NCBI RefSeq assembly: GCF_026626745.1
Contig: NZ_JAPNJW010000002.1
Location: forward strand, 5,418,151-5,482,150
Source of the DNA: Nannocystis sp. RBIL2
Lineage (GTDB): Bacteria > Myxococcota_A > Polyangia > Nannocystales > Nannocystaceae
Length of the DNA: 64,000 nucleotides
Direction: 5' to 3'
In this document: piece after piece, positions 42,901-51,454 of the stretch
How the letters are laid out: every line of letters starts with the position of its first letter
How positions within the stretch are numbered: the first letter of the stretch is position 1
Notes under the pieces: model-generated
What the model was told of the DNA's origin: nothing
The model's input: only the letters and a program-made list of their open reading frames with translations
Databases searched by the model: none
Position numbers and translations under genes: made by a program

Positions 42901-44080
42901 GGGGACTGGCGGCGACGCCGGCGCATGGGAGGACTTCGGTAACTATGCGGTCGGCCTCCCCGACGCGACCGAGGAGATCCGTCGGTGGCATTTCGTCGAC
43001 GCCAACGGGGACGGCCGCATGGACGTCGCCCATCTCGTGCCCGGCAGCGGGGCTGCCACCCTGGATGTGTTCCTGTCGCGGGGAGATGGCCTGTTCGACC
43101 AGAGGCCGCGGAGCACGTTCGCCTCCGCCACGCTCCGGCCGACGACCACGGTGTGGAACGTCGCGGACGTCAACGCGGACGGGGCTACCGATTTGGTGAG
43201 CATGGCGCAGGATACGGCCGGACTGCTTCAGGCAAATACCTTGTTTGCCTCGCGCGACGGCGGTTACCGGCTCGTGGAGAGACCGCACGGCGATCTGGGG
43301 TTCGCCGTGCATCCGGCCCGCATGCGCCCCGCGGATGTGAATGGGGACGGCGTCGTGGACTTCGTCATCCTACGCGGCGCGCACGAGCAGCCTTCGCTCT
43401 ATCTTACCGATACTCGCCTCCGCGTCGAGCTCCTCGCCGGCGTGGGCGACGGAACGTGGCGTGCCCGTCTGAGCCCACTCACCATCCTCGAGCCGGGCAA
43501 CTACACCAACCTCGCGGAGTGGAAGCTGGCCGACGCCAACGGCGACGGGCGCACGGACCTCATGGGCACGCTCGCCAGCCTGGCATCCCCCGGAGACGCA
43601 GCAGGGCTGTTCGGTTTCTATTCTTTCGAGGCCACGGTGACGCAGCCGGACCTCCCGCTCTTCCGCCCGCGCGAGCTGTGGGCCGTCGCCAAGAAGGCGG
43701 CTCCGTACCCGACACCGCGCCTCTGGCAGGCGGGCGACACCGATGGCGATGGACGGTCCGATCTCACGAACCTGGAGTTCGATCCCGCGTCGAAATCCTT
43801 CCAGGTGCGCACCGTCCGGCAGAAGCCGGGTGTCGATCTCTTGAGCTCGTCCACGAGCCCGCTGGGAGGCACGGAGTCGGTCAGCTACCGCCCCCTCCTC
43901 GGGACGAGCCCCGCCATCGTCGACGGCGAGCTCTGCACCCTTCCACCGCACCGGGGCCACGTGGTGGCCGAGGTCGTCCGCGACGCCCGGTTCGGCAGCA
44001 GCGGCGATATTGAGAGACGCGATTACTCGTGCCCCGGTGGTCGCCGCCGGAGCGTACGTTCCTGGGCTGGTCGCAGGTGA
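39920..44080 (+). CDS. SpvB/TcB-like N-terminal part of an Rhs toxin, frame-broken
   Basis: 1,386 aa. Signal peptide (SWSRWLGRMLSAAVLVSAADAHA), then an SpvB-type start: GGEDRRAIGTAREGAVMSSGAYARSIPIEVPPFHGIEPALSLAYDSRQGNGIAGVGWSLVGGSAIAR. From about residue 430, around 14 FG-GAP/VCBS-like units follow (DVNGDGRIDVV, DFNGDGRADIV, DVDGDGRQDLV...), each with a calcium-binding-loop pattern, forming an integrin-like propeller. The sequence near the end (TESVSYRPLLGTSPAIVDGELCTLPPHRGHVVAEVVRDARFG...RRDYSC) is the middle TcB region, and the frame is then lost at a four-C run (44031-44035) into 17 unrelated residues. The next ORF continues the domain exactly there, so this is one gene with a one-base break. 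Confidence 0.9.
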   Translation: MSWSRWLGRMLSAAVLVSAADAHAGFTPSFTPNTGGGQTASSGTADTKQGGEDRRAIGTAREGAVMSSGAYARSIPIEVPPFHGIEPALSLAYDSRQGNGIAGVGWSLVGGSAIARVTPGRGLPSLSPTDIFTLDGEELVPCKPGTPGPGCELAVPLPGRAYFTTRVERGIQVIHDTTGPAEMWIVRYPSGVRWTYSTVSLAAGGQSLSWLLTRVEDTSGNVVSYEYTPESDPVRYLSRISYNDQAIRFYYELRDDPVVHAFGAGTTGSSRYRLRTIVVGTCGTDDTSVGKAYTLGYRLSGATRRSLLARVDVFGRDAHVNALGVVVNAATASRLPPTTFSYQSEADYGNLTYVAGKEVYSKSSPTDLSLEGPLTASGVVNGDTASPHLAVQWNENISAAIRWQGYKASTLGWSRDWREGDHLVHLRLDWNGDGRDDHAIVTFEDPKETRIRYFLAKPNGTYDMATSSVAHAAIDKRASAATVADVDGDQRPEIVLVLPDPGSDAWKTVRIAAVGWDTLLAKTRVFGEVSLPGMLTWEASEEKRRTHLLFGDVNGDGRIDVVGADGRDDFYTYRVALGRGDGTFGATLSQLTPYRPSNADEVFVSDHDGDGRDDVMLAGSTHVTKSGDIASEGKLKLYLARSRSDASPVLAAAPFTFTPTVFDSIPADTALRTDDAPYRKWLTGDFNGDGRADIVNVLATEARFFYSDAFGQVWQGTNAVLPATYPEKKSNDTVIFSMRAEDVNRDGRSDLVAYHRRSGGQAAFPHSLFESAVATVLLAQGQKGTWNVRFREDKRYSSSFFLESSPTCDVIPVPPSFIVVTSCPQPPITTLELADVDGDGQREWVAWSASKVRGLHADNTPCDYSETNKGNARTCDVFETSFRADVSPVERQVTGAEEWLRGDVDGDGRQDLVVPLAIQGFPLRVETRLATAGGYVANKAPNLLKAPVWTRAPLGRLVDLDADGRDELVFIALDRDPLDNRRSNIRIFSLKFRPGTGGDAGAWEDFGNYAVGLPDATEEIRRWHFVDANGDGRMDVAHLVPGSGAATLDVFLSRGDGLFDQRPRSTFASATLRPTTTVWNVADVNADGATDLVSMAQDTAGLLQANTLFASRDGGYRLVERPHGDLGFAVHPARMRPADVNGDGVVDFVILRGAHEQPSLYLTDTRLRVELLAGVGDGTWRARLSPLTILEPGNYTNLAEWKLADANGDGRTDLMGTLASLASPGDAAGLFGFYSFEATVTQPDLPLFRPRELWAVAKKAAPYPTPRLWQAGDTDGDGRSDLTNLEFDPASKSFQVRTVRQKPGVDLLSSSTSPLGGTESVSYRPLLGTSPAIVDGELCTLPPHRGHVVAEVVRDARFGSSGDIERRDYSCPGGRRRSVRSWAGRR

Positions 44081-47000
44081 CGGCAACCGAGCTGCCCGCA
44101 TATCCGGTGAAGTGCGGCACGGACCCCTGCTTTCCGAACCGGCCTCTGGTGCAGCGTCGCGCGACGTACGAGCTCTCCGACGCCTGCTTCGCGCAGCGCT
44201 CGAAGGAGGAAATCTTCGAATACACGCCTTCGCTCCTGCTCGCCCGCGAGACCTCGACGTTCGAATACAACAATCCGAAGAAGCAGGCCCCGTTCGACTG
44301 CGCGGTGGCAGCGATGCAGCGAACGGTGCATGACTCCGCGGGGACTCCAGCGCTGCGTACGCGCACCGAGCTGCGCTACGACAGGACGCACGAGCCCGAG
44401 TGGCGCATCGAGCTGGGAGACCTGGACGCGGTCGGCGACGAGCGCGCCCACAGGGTCACGCGTGCGCTTCTCTCCGAGCCGTACATGATCGCGGCGGCTT
44501 CAGAGGAGCTGTTTGCGTGGGACGTCGCCGCCGGCAAGGAGGGCGAGCGGCTCCGAGCCATGCACTACTGTTACGACATGCCCGCAGTGTTCGACGACGC
44601 CGATCGCACCAAGGCCAAAAAGTTGTCCGGGTGCTTCGCGCCCACCTCGCGGGGGCTCCGCACGGCCACGCTCGCATGCACCGACGTCGCGAAGTGCGAG
44701 ACCTCGACCAGCCCCGACCACGACATCACGGGCGGGCTGTGGCTGGTGGACACCTTCGAATACGACAGCTGGGGTAACCGCACCGCCACCATCGACGCCC
44801 GCGGTCAAAGAACGGCCACCGAGTACGTGAACCCTTATCCAATACCCGTGTTGCCGACGAAGATCACGAACGCCGCGGGGCACGAGCTCAAGAAGAGCTG
44901 GGACTGGCTCCTCTCATCGCCCACGACCACCGAGGACGCGAACGGCGTCACGGTCGCCACGACCTACGACTCGCTAGGACGTGTCACGCACGAGGAGACG
45001 CGCTTCACCGACCTGGACGGCACCGCCGTCATCACCAATGTCACGGACTGGGTCCGATCCTCCGAGGGAATCCCGGGCAGCCAGACCCTGGAGGAGACGA
45101 CCTCCGACGGGACCGTGAAGGTCTGGACAAGGACGACGTTTGATGGCCTCGGCCGCACGGTTCGCATCGCCCGGCGCGGCAGCCCCAACGCCTCCGGAAC
45201 GCTGCAAGACGCGGAACAGACCGCCTCGTACACGGACACATCCCGCCGCGAACACCGCATCTCGGGCTGGTCCCTCGTCGGCGGCACGACCACGCACTTC
45301 ACGACATCGAGCTACGACCACGCAGGCCGGCTCGTCCGGACAGTGCGCCCCGACGGCGCTGTGTCGGCGATCTCTTACGGAGTGGACGCCCCCGGAAAGC
45401 GCGGCGCCCCGGACGCCCGCCCGTATCGCTACTTCATCACGACCGTCACCGACGAGCGCGGCGACCGGCAGGCCTCGGTCACCGACGTGCATGGCGCGAA
45501 GGTGCGCACCGATCAGGTACATGAGGGTGCGAGCCTCGCGATGATCTACGACGTCGATCTCGCGGGTGAGCGCGTCCGTGTCGAGGACCCCTCGCAGAAC
45601 GTGACCACCTACAAGAGGAACAGCCTCGGCTGGTTGCTCGAAGAGAATGATCCGGACCGTGGAAACTTCACCTACACACGCGACCTCGCGGGCAACGAGA
45701 CGCTGGTCGTGAACGCCGAGAAGACGAGCGTCGAGACGGAATACGACGTCCTCGGCCGGCCGAGCCTCCGTCGGTACGAGCGCGCCACCGGGGAGTCGCG
45801 GAAGGTCGCGTACACGTACGACGAGGTCGACGCCTCGCACGGCGCGGGGCGCGGGCGCCTCACGACAGTGCAAGACTCCTCGGTGAAGCCATGCACGGAC
45901 AGCGGAGGTAGCGCCACCATCCCCGCGCTCAGCTACAAGTACGAGCCGCGCGGGAACGTCGTGTCCACGACCGAATGCACCGAGGGCGATCTGGCCGTCA
46001 CGATCGGCGCGAGCTACGACGCGCTCGGCCGCCTCGCGGCGACGATCTACCCGGACGGCGAGCAGGTCGACTACGCGTACGACGAGGGCGGCAGGCTACG
46101 GAGCGTCAAGAACACGGCCGACGGCGTGACGTACGTCGAGCTCATGGGCTACACGCTCGACGGCGACCTCCGCGAGGTCAAGCTCGGCAACGGCACCGGG
46201 GAGTCGTTCACGTACACCCCCGAGCGCCGCTTCCTGTCGAGCGCGAAGATCGTCGAGAAGGGCGGCGGGGCGGTCTACGAGGCCACGTATCACCATTATG
46301 CCGACGGCCTGGTGAAGGACGACACCGCCACGGGGCCGTACGCCTTCTCTCACGGGTACCAGTACGACGGGCAGGATCGGCTCGTCCGCGTGACCGGCAG
46401 CAACCCCGAGGTGTTCGCTTTCGATCGCATCGGAAATCTGGTGAAGACGTCGGCGCATGCACTCACTCCGTATCCTTCCGGGCCCGGCAAGCGCAACGTG
46501 CATGCCCTCCTGAGCGCAGGGCCCGGCACGTCTTTCACGTACGACGACGCCGGCTTCCTCAAGAGCGCCACGCTGGGGGGCGTCACGCGCACGTACGCCT
46601 GGAACGAGCTCGACCTGCTCGCTAGCGTGTCGTTCGCGGGAGAGACGACGTCGTTCGTCTACGACGCGACTGGCGCTCGCGTCCAGAAGAAGACGTCCAA
46701 GGGGACGCTCTACTCGTTCTCCCCGTTCTACGAGGTGACCGAGAAGGCCGCAGTCCGGACTCCCGTCAAACATTATCTTGGAGGCGCGCGCCGCGTCGCG
46801 CACCGCGAGGGCTCGGGGGTTGTCGGGGCGCTCACATTTCATCATCAGGACCGCCTCGGATCGGTCGTCGCACTCACCGACGACAAGGGCGTGGCGATGG
46901 CGGACTCGCTCTATCAATACAGCGCCTACGGCGTGTCCCTCGGGGTGCCTGCCAAGGCGAAGCCCGAGCACGCGCGAGGCTTCCAGTTCACGGGACAGCG

Positions 47001-47958
47001 GCAGGATGTCGAAACCTCGCCTGACCCCGGCGCTGGCCTCGTCTACCTCTCGGTGCGGTACCTCGACCCGGCGCTGGCCAGGTTCCACGCACCGGACAGC
47101 GTGGTTCCTCAGGACACCATCATGGGTTTCAATCGCTATGCGTACGCGTCGGGCAATCCGATCTCACGGGTGGACCCCGGAGGGAACGCCGACAAGGACG
47201 TATCGCCGCAGGGCGCGTACACTGCGCCTGTGTCGACGCCCAATCAAAGCATCCATGTCGGGCCGCGGCCGCTCACTCCGGCGGAGACGGACGCGCTGGA
47301 CGCTGCCTTGCAGCAGCAGCGAGCTCTGGGCTCGTACGTAGGAGCCGAGCGGGGCGGAGACTTCTTCGCCAAGCTCACGCCGGATTACCTGAGCGCGCAG
47401 TTCTCGTTCGGGTTCTTCTCGTTCGGCTTCACGGCGACGCACGGTCAGGCCTACGTGAACTTCGGTCTTTCCAATGGCGTGAGCAGCATGGTCAACCTCG
47501 CGAACGGCGCGAAAGCGGCGCGGGACGCCAAAGGCGGGCTGAGTTCCCTGACGGCCTTCTCGCGGGAGAACGTGGGCATCTCGCTCACTGCCGGACGACT
47601 GCTCAACGCAGCTCCGACACGACAGAACGTCGAGAATTTCCTCGGAGGCTCGGGGCAAGGTGTCTCGCTTGGCGGGGTCTACGCGGGCATCGGCGGCGCC
47701 CTCAACCTCCAGCAATCCGGCTCGCTGACCGCTGGCGAGCTCAGCTTGTCGCTCGGCACAGGCGCGGGGCGCGGCTCGCCGGTGACCGCGGACGGAAGCG
47801 TGGGCTACAGCATGCTCTTGCGGGACACGGGCGAGGCGCGCGTGGTGCCGGTGAACCTCGTCTTCTCCTCGGGGGCGACGGTCCCGGCGTTCATGCTGGA
47901 TCCCAAAGAGACCCCTCGATACATCTCCCGGGAGGACATCGCGTCCGTCTTTCGCTGA
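44029..47958 (+). CDS. Rhs/YD-repeat part of the same toxin, with C-terminal tip
   Basis: 1,309 codons from position 44029. The formal GTG start is probably not used on its own, because PRWSPPERTFLGWSQVTAT directly continues the preceding ORF. YD repeats follow (YDSLGRVTHEE, YDHAGRLVRTVRPDG, YEYDxLGR-like units), then the Rhs core end: GFQFTGQRQDVET...RYLDPALARFHAPDSVVPQ...GFNRYAYASGNPISRVDPGG (near 47180). After the core, about 256 residues of Gly/Ser/Phe-rich sequence (FSFGFFSFGFTATHGQAYVNFG, NFLGGSGQGVSLGGVYAGIGGALN) form the variable tip. I do not recognise its activity. No immunity-like gene follows within 500 nt. Confidence 0.9.
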   Translation: MPRWSPPERTFLGWSQVTATELPAYPVKCGTDPCFPNRPLVQRRATYELSDACFAQRSKEEIFEYTPSLLLARETSTFEYNNPKKQAPFDCAVAAMQRTVHDSAGTPALRTRTELRYDRTHEPEWRIELGDLDAVGDERAHRVTRALLSEPYMIAAASEELFAWDVAAGKEGERLRAMHYCYDMPAVFDDADRTKAKKLSGCFAPTSRGLRTATLACTDVAKCETSTSPDHDITGGLWLVDTFEYDSWGNRTATIDARGQRTATEYVNPYPIPVLPTKITNAAGHELKKSWDWLLSSPTTTEDANGVTVATTYDSLGRVTHEETRFTDLDGTAVITNVTDWVRSSEGIPGSQTLEETTSDGTVKVWTRTTFDGLGRTVRIARRGSPNASGTLQDAEQTASYTDTSRREHRISGWSLVGGTTTHFTTSSYDHAGRLVRTVRPDGAVSAISYGVDAPGKRGAPDARPYRYFITTVTDERGDRQASVTDVHGAKVRTDQVHEGASLAMIYDVDLAGERVRVEDPSQNVTTYKRNSLGWLLEENDPDRGNFTYTRDLAGNETLVVNAEKTSVETEYDVLGRPSLRRYERATGESRKVAYTYDEVDASHGAGRGRLTTVQDSSVKPCTDSGGSATIPALSYKYEPRGNVVSTTECTEGDLAVTIGASYDALGRLAATIYPDGEQVDYAYDEGGRLRSVKNTADGVTYVELMGYTLDGDLREVKLGNGTGESFTYTPERRFLSSAKIVEKGGGAVYEATYHHYADGLVKDDTATGPYAFSHGYQYDGQDRLVRVTGSNPEVFAFDRIGNLVKTSAHALTPYPSGPGKRNVHALLSAGPGTSFTYDDAGFLKSATLGGVTRTYAWNELDLLASVSFAGETTSFVYDATGARVQKKTSKGTLYSFSPFYEVTEKAAVRTPVKHYLGGARRVAHREGSGVVGALTFHHQDRLGSVVALTDDKGVAMADSLYQYSAYGVSLGVPAKAKPEHARGFQFTGQRQDVETSPDPGAGLVYLSVRYLDPALARFHAPDSVVPQDTIMGFNRYAYASGNPISRVDPGGNADKDVSPQGAYTAPVSTPNQSIHVGPRPLTPAETDALDAALQQQRALGSYVGAERGGDFFAKLTPDYLSAQFSFGFFSFGFTATHGQAYVNFGLSNGVSSMVNLANGAKAARDAKGGLSSLTAFSRENVGISLTAGRLLNAAPTRQNVENFLGGSGQGVSLGGVYAGIGGALNLQQSGSLTAGELSLSLGTGAGRGSPVTADGSVGYSMLLRDTGEARVVPVNLVFSSGATVPAFMLDPKETPRYISREDIASVFR

Positions 47959-48464
47959 CGCCGCATTCCCATCCCGCCATCCACCGCTGCGCGCGCACCG
48001 AGCTCCTCGCCGAGGCGGTGCGCGTCCGCGGGCGCGAGGTCCGCCTCGTGATTGCCCGAGACGCGCCCTCCTCGCGCTTTTGACGTCGACCTTGACGATC
48101 GCTACGCCAGACAGGGTCGCTATGCCGGTCGCGGCATGGGCTGCCTCGCCTGAGAGCGATGGCTCGGGCACCACGGCCTCGGAGGTCGCCGCCTCCGGCG
48201 AATCGGCGACCCGTTCGAGCAGGACCTCATCCGTACGCCCGCGACGACTCGGTCGTCATCCGGGGATTCGCAACCGCGGGCAGAGGTTGAGCATTCCCAT
48301 CGAATCGGCCCCTCGTCCCTCCGCTCGAGGCGCTGCTCGCAGGTGTCCATGCCTGTGCGACCGCCTCGGTGCAAATGTCCTGCGAAACAGGTCGGGCCGT
48401 CGCTCGCGGCCGCCGGAGCGCGGCCCTGTTTGCGCGGCCGCGGGTCGGCGCGTATCGTTGCCGC
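47959..48464. other. Intergenic stretch without recognisable gene
   Basis: 506 nt after the Rhs gene. Several open frames exist but none shows coherent protein-like sequence. A half-site of the palindrome family (ATGTCCTGCGAAACAGG) is near 48375. The promoter of the following AT-rich-start lipoprotein should lie here. Confidence 0.5.
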
Positions 48465-49643
48465 ATGTTTTTAAAGGCGAAGCGCTTTTTAATAATAGGT
48501 ATCGGTGGCTTGTTGGCGTGCGATCCGCAGGGCGGCGGCACGACTGCGACGGCCGGTGAGACCGCGGCCTCGACGGGCGAGGCCTCGACGGCCGGTGAGA
48601 CCGGGGCCTCGACCGACAGTGCGACCGAGGCGACGACGGGTAGCAGCGAGGCGTCGACCGACGCGCCCACGACGACCGGCGGGACCGGCGACGCGCTCGG
48701 CTGCGGCGACGTGCGGTGGGCCTACGACGTGGCCAAGTTCCACGCGGTCGGAGACTTGGCAGTCGACTCGCGCGGGCACGTGCGCGCGACCGCGGGCGAC
48801 GCCGAGGTGTTCCGCGTGCTCGACCTCGACGCGAACGGGGTCGAGGTCGGCGCGCTCGAGGTCGCGACCATGGGCAACTTCGTCCGCTGGGGCGGGGTCG
48901 ACGGCGAGGGCAACGTCGTGGTGCAGGTGCAGGAGAACGGCCCGCAGTGGCCGCGCGACTGGGTCCGCAAGTTCTCGCTCGCCGGGGCGCTGCTGTGGGA
49001 GGTCGAGTTCGACTCGAAGACCGAGTGGTTCCCGATCGGCACACCGGTCCCCGGCCCCGATGGTTCGGTCCTGGTCACGCGCTCGGCGTCGCTCCACAAA
49101 TTCGCCGACGACGGGCCCGTGGCGTGGGAACAGGCCAACCCCGACTTCATGCAGCCTTTCGCGGTCAACGCGGCCGGCGTCAGCGTCGGGTGGTTGGCCG
49201 CGACCAAGTGGGTGCGCACCCTGGGGCCCGACGGCGCGCCGCTGTGGGAGGTCGAGTGGGGTCAGCAGGCGTTCGCCGACCGCTTCTTCACCATCGACGG
49301 CGCCGGCGGGGTCGTCGTCGGCGAGAAGTACCACGGCCTGGTGCGGTTCTCCGGCGACGGCACCGTCGAGTGGGAGAAGAGCGAGGCGGAGCTCGGGCTG
49401 CAGATCGCCGGGCTCGCCATGAACGAGGCCGGGCAGCTCGCAGTGCTCGGGAGACCGGACGAGGGCCAGACCGGCGTCGCGTTGCTCGGGCCCGACGGCG
49501 CCGAGGTCCGCCGCCACACCTGCCCCCAGTTCTACGGCGATCTGGTGGCGATCGACGCGGCCGGCCAGGTGACGGTGGCCGGCTACGACTTCATCCCGGA
49601 GAACGGCCAGTTCGACTGGTGGGTGCTCGCGCTCGGCGAGTGA
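48465..49643 (+). CDS. Lipoprotein with beta-propeller-like domain and AT-rich signal sequence
   Basis: 392 aa. ATG 48465. Signal peptide MFLKAKRFLIIGIGGLLAC with lipobox, then a Thr/Ala/Glu/Ser linker of about 50 residues. The rest is repeated short motifs (VDSRGHVRATAGDAEVF, VDGEGNVVVQVQENG, PGPDGSVLVTRS, IDGAGGVVVGEKYH, IDAAGQVTVAGYDF) resembling NHL/SBBP propeller blades. It is likely surface-exposed with unknown ligand. The codons for the signal peptide are unusually AT-rich (TTT TTA AAG, TTT TTA ATA ATA), unlike the rest of the gene. Confidence 0.83.
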   Translation: MFLKAKRFLIIGIGGLLACDPQGGGTTATAGETAASTGEASTAGETGASTDSATEATTGSSEASTDAPTTTGGTGDALGCGDVRWAYDVAKFHAVGDLAVDSRGHVRATAGDAEVFRVLDLDANGVEVGALEVATMGNFVRWGGVDGEGNVVVQVQENGPQWPRDWVRKFSLAGALLWEVEFDSKTEWFPIGTPVPGPDGSVLVTRSASLHKFADDGPVAWEQANPDFMQPFAVNAAGVSVGWLAATKWVRTLGPDGAPLWEVEWGQQAFADRFFTIDGAGGVVVGEKYHGLVRFSGDGTVEWEKSEAELGLQIAGLAMNEAGQLAVLGRPDEGQTGVALLGPDGAEVRRHTCPQFYGDLVAIDAAGQVTVAGYDFIPENGQFDWWVLALGE

Positions 49644-49676
49644 CATGTCCCCGGCGACATGTCCTTTAAAACATGC
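49642..49676. repeat. Tandem mini-palindromes over a stop codon
   Basis: GACATGTC at 49642-49649 and 49656-49663, then TTTAAAACATGCC. The first copy overlaps the TGA of the lipoprotein gene. Confidence 0.75.
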
Positions 49677-49739
49677 CCCCGGCGACTCACTAGCGGACGG
49701 CGGCGGACGCGCGGCGCTCCGCCGCACCGGGCATGACCT

Positions 49740-50798
49740 TCAGGACATGTCCGAAGGTGCCTGCAGCGTGCTCAGCAGTTCGCGCCAGGCGGGCAGCTCG
49801 GGGCGGCCGGGTTTGCGCTCGCCGAACAGCAGGGCGATGTTGTCGCCCTGGGCGTCGAACAGCTCGAGCGAGGTGACCACGCCGTCGTCGGTCGGCTTGT
49901 CGACGACGAAGGCGCGGGCGACCTGGTCGCGGCGCAGGTGCAGGTTGAAGCCCGGGTCGAGGACGTTGATCCACGGGCCCATGGGCACGATCTTGCGCAC
50001 CGGGCCGGTGTGGATCTGGATGCACCCGGGGTTGCCGACGAAGATCATGATCGGCAGCTCGCTGGCGGCCGCGGCGTTCAGGATCGTGTCGATGCTGTCG
50101 TTAGCCACCGGGCGGACGAAGCCCTCGGGGGCGAGGCGCATCGCCTGCAGGCGCGACACGCCGTGCTTGCGCAGCAGGCCGAAGAACTCGTGGGTGTCGC
50201 GCAGGCCACGCCAACCGGCCTGAAGCGCGGCGACGTCGATCTCCGCGTCGGGCGTATCCGCCTTGCGGGCCGGCCGCGGGGTCAGCTGGATCGTCGGCCG
50301 CTGGTCCTCCGCGCGGAAGATGTCGACCAGCATGCGGTACTCGGCCAGCTCGGTCTTCTCCTTCGCATAGACCTTGTGGACGGCGTCGCCGTGGGCGTCG
50401 AAGAAGTGCAGGCTCTGCTTGCCGTCCTCGTCGACCGCGAACCCGTGGGCCCACTTGGACAGGAAGATCCGCAGGTCGATCGGGCCCTCGGCGGCGTGGA
50501 CGATCCCGTGCGGGCCCGAGATCTCGGGCTCGGTGTACTCGCCGATCTTCTCGTGGACGGCGCTCTCGTTGCGGGTCAGGGCCATGACCTCGCCGAGCAG
50601 CGGCAGCCGGCGCAGGATGGCCGGCCAGTCGTCGACGAGGCGGATCGTGGTGGTGCCGCACTCGGTCGCGCGCAGCTCGGCCTCGCTGACGCCGAGGCGG
50701 GCCGCGGCGTCGCGGATCCGCAGCTTCGGCTCGCTGTCGCGGAGGTCACGCCAGGCGTGGGCGAGGGAGGTCGAGGGGGTCTGGGTGGCAGGTTGCAT
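49740..50798 (-). CDS. hmuS: Hemin-degrading / heme-transport protein HmuS (ChuS family)
   Basis: 352 aa, typical length. It has the two-fold repeat of the family: N half RIRDAAARLGVSEAELRATECG...LGEVMALTRNESAVHEKIGEY...FLSKWAHGFAVDEDGKQSLHFFDAHGDAVHKVY, and C half GLLRKHGVSRLQAMRLAPEGFVRPV...IMIFVGNPGCIQIHTGPVRKIVPMGPWINVLDPGFNLHLRRDQVARAFVV...SLELFDAQGDNIALLFGERKPG. Cytoplasmic; binds or degrades imported heme. It is last in the receptor-HmuY-HmuS operon. The final codons (SDMS-stop) lie in a perfect 10-bp GGACATGTCC palindrome at 49743-49752. Confidence 0.95.
   Translation of the reverse strand: MQPATQTPSTSLAHAWRDLRDSEPKLRIRDAAARLGVSEAELRATECGTTTIRLVDDWPAILRRLPLLGEVMALTRNESAVHEKIGEYTEPEISGPHGIVHAAEGPIDLRIFLSKWAHGFAVDEDGKQSLHFFDAHGDAVHKVYAKEKTELAEYRMLVDIFRAEDQRPTIQLTPRPARKADTPDAEIDVAALQAGWRGLRDTHEFFGLLRKHGVSRLQAMRLAPEGFVRPVANDSIDTILNAAAASELPIMIFVGNPGCIQIHTGPVRKIVPMGPWINVLDPGFNLHLRRDQVARAFVVDKPTDDGVVTSLELFDAQGDNIALLFGERKPGRPELPAWRELLSTLQAPSDMS
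49743..49752. repeat. GGACATGTCC palindrome at the hmuS stop
   Basis: A perfect 10-bp palindrome covering the last hmuS codons, in the same 3'-end position as other members of the family. Confidence 0.75.
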
Positions 50799-50836
50799 GG
50801 CGAGTCCGTCGCAGGCTGTCGGAGTATGGATCGGGT

Positions 50837-51454
50837 TCACGCGGCGGGCAGCGCGGCCCAGCGGAAGCTGACGTACCCGGGGGTGCCGGCCTCGTCGTAG
50901 AAGCCCAGCATCTCGAGCTTGTAGTGATTGCCCTCGGGCGTGCGGACGACGTACACGCGGTCGGCCTTGGGCGCGAGGGTGTGGTCCATGATGTTGTAGT
51001 CGAACCAGTTGTCGAAGGCGTAGCCGGGTTCGACGTTGGCCATCTCGCCGCCGGTGCCGGGGCCCTGGGCGTCGTCGCTGATCCAGCCGTCGGTCGGCAC
51101 GGCCGTGACCGCCTCGAAGCTGGTGCCGTCGAGGATCGCCACCTCGACGCCGCCCTTGCCCGAGGTGCCGCCGTTCGACTTGACGTTGAAGCGCAGCGCC
51201 GCGAGGTCCCACACCTGGTCGTCGGCGAAGTCGGCGGGCTCGACGTTGCCCTTCGACTCGAAGTCGAAGTAGGTCCACGCCTCCTCGCTGGTCGAGTCGA
51301 TGACCGACTCGTAGCTGCCGTCGCCGAGGTCCTCGGTGACGACGGGGCCGTCGGTCGGCAGCTCGTCGCCGTCGCTCGTGTCGGACGACGAGCTCTCGGT
51401 GCAGGCGGGGAGGAAGGCGGCGAGCGCCAGGCTGAGCAGCAGGGGGCGGGTCAT
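50837..51454 (-). CDS. hmuY: HmuY-like heme-binding lipoprotein
   Basis: 205 aa. Signal peptide TRPLLLSLALAAFLPAC with lipobox, then a short acidic Ser-rich linker. The C-terminal part (DRVYVVRTPEGNHYKLEMLGFYDEAGTPGYVSFRW) is the hallmark of the HmuY family, surface lipoproteins that bind heme and pass it to a TonB-dependent receptor. ATG 51454 overlaps the receptor stop (ATGA), and hmuS follows 38 nt later. Iron regulation through the Fur box upstream of the receptor is expected. Confidence 0.9.
   Translation of the reverse strand: MTRPLLLSLALAAFLPACTESSSSDTSDGDELPTDGPVVTEDLGDGSYESVIDSTSEEAWTYFDFESKGNVEPADFADDQVWDLAALRFNVKSNGGTSGKGGVEVAILDGTSFEAVTAVPTDGWISDDAQGPGTGGEMANVEPGYAFDNWFDYNIMDHTLAPKADRVYVVRTPEGNHYKLEMLGFYDEAGTPGYVSFRWAALPAA

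Noticed and set aside
49743-49752. GGACATGTCC resembles a p53 half-site (RRRCATGYYY)
   Set aside because: A bacterial genome; the match reflects only a short palindrome.
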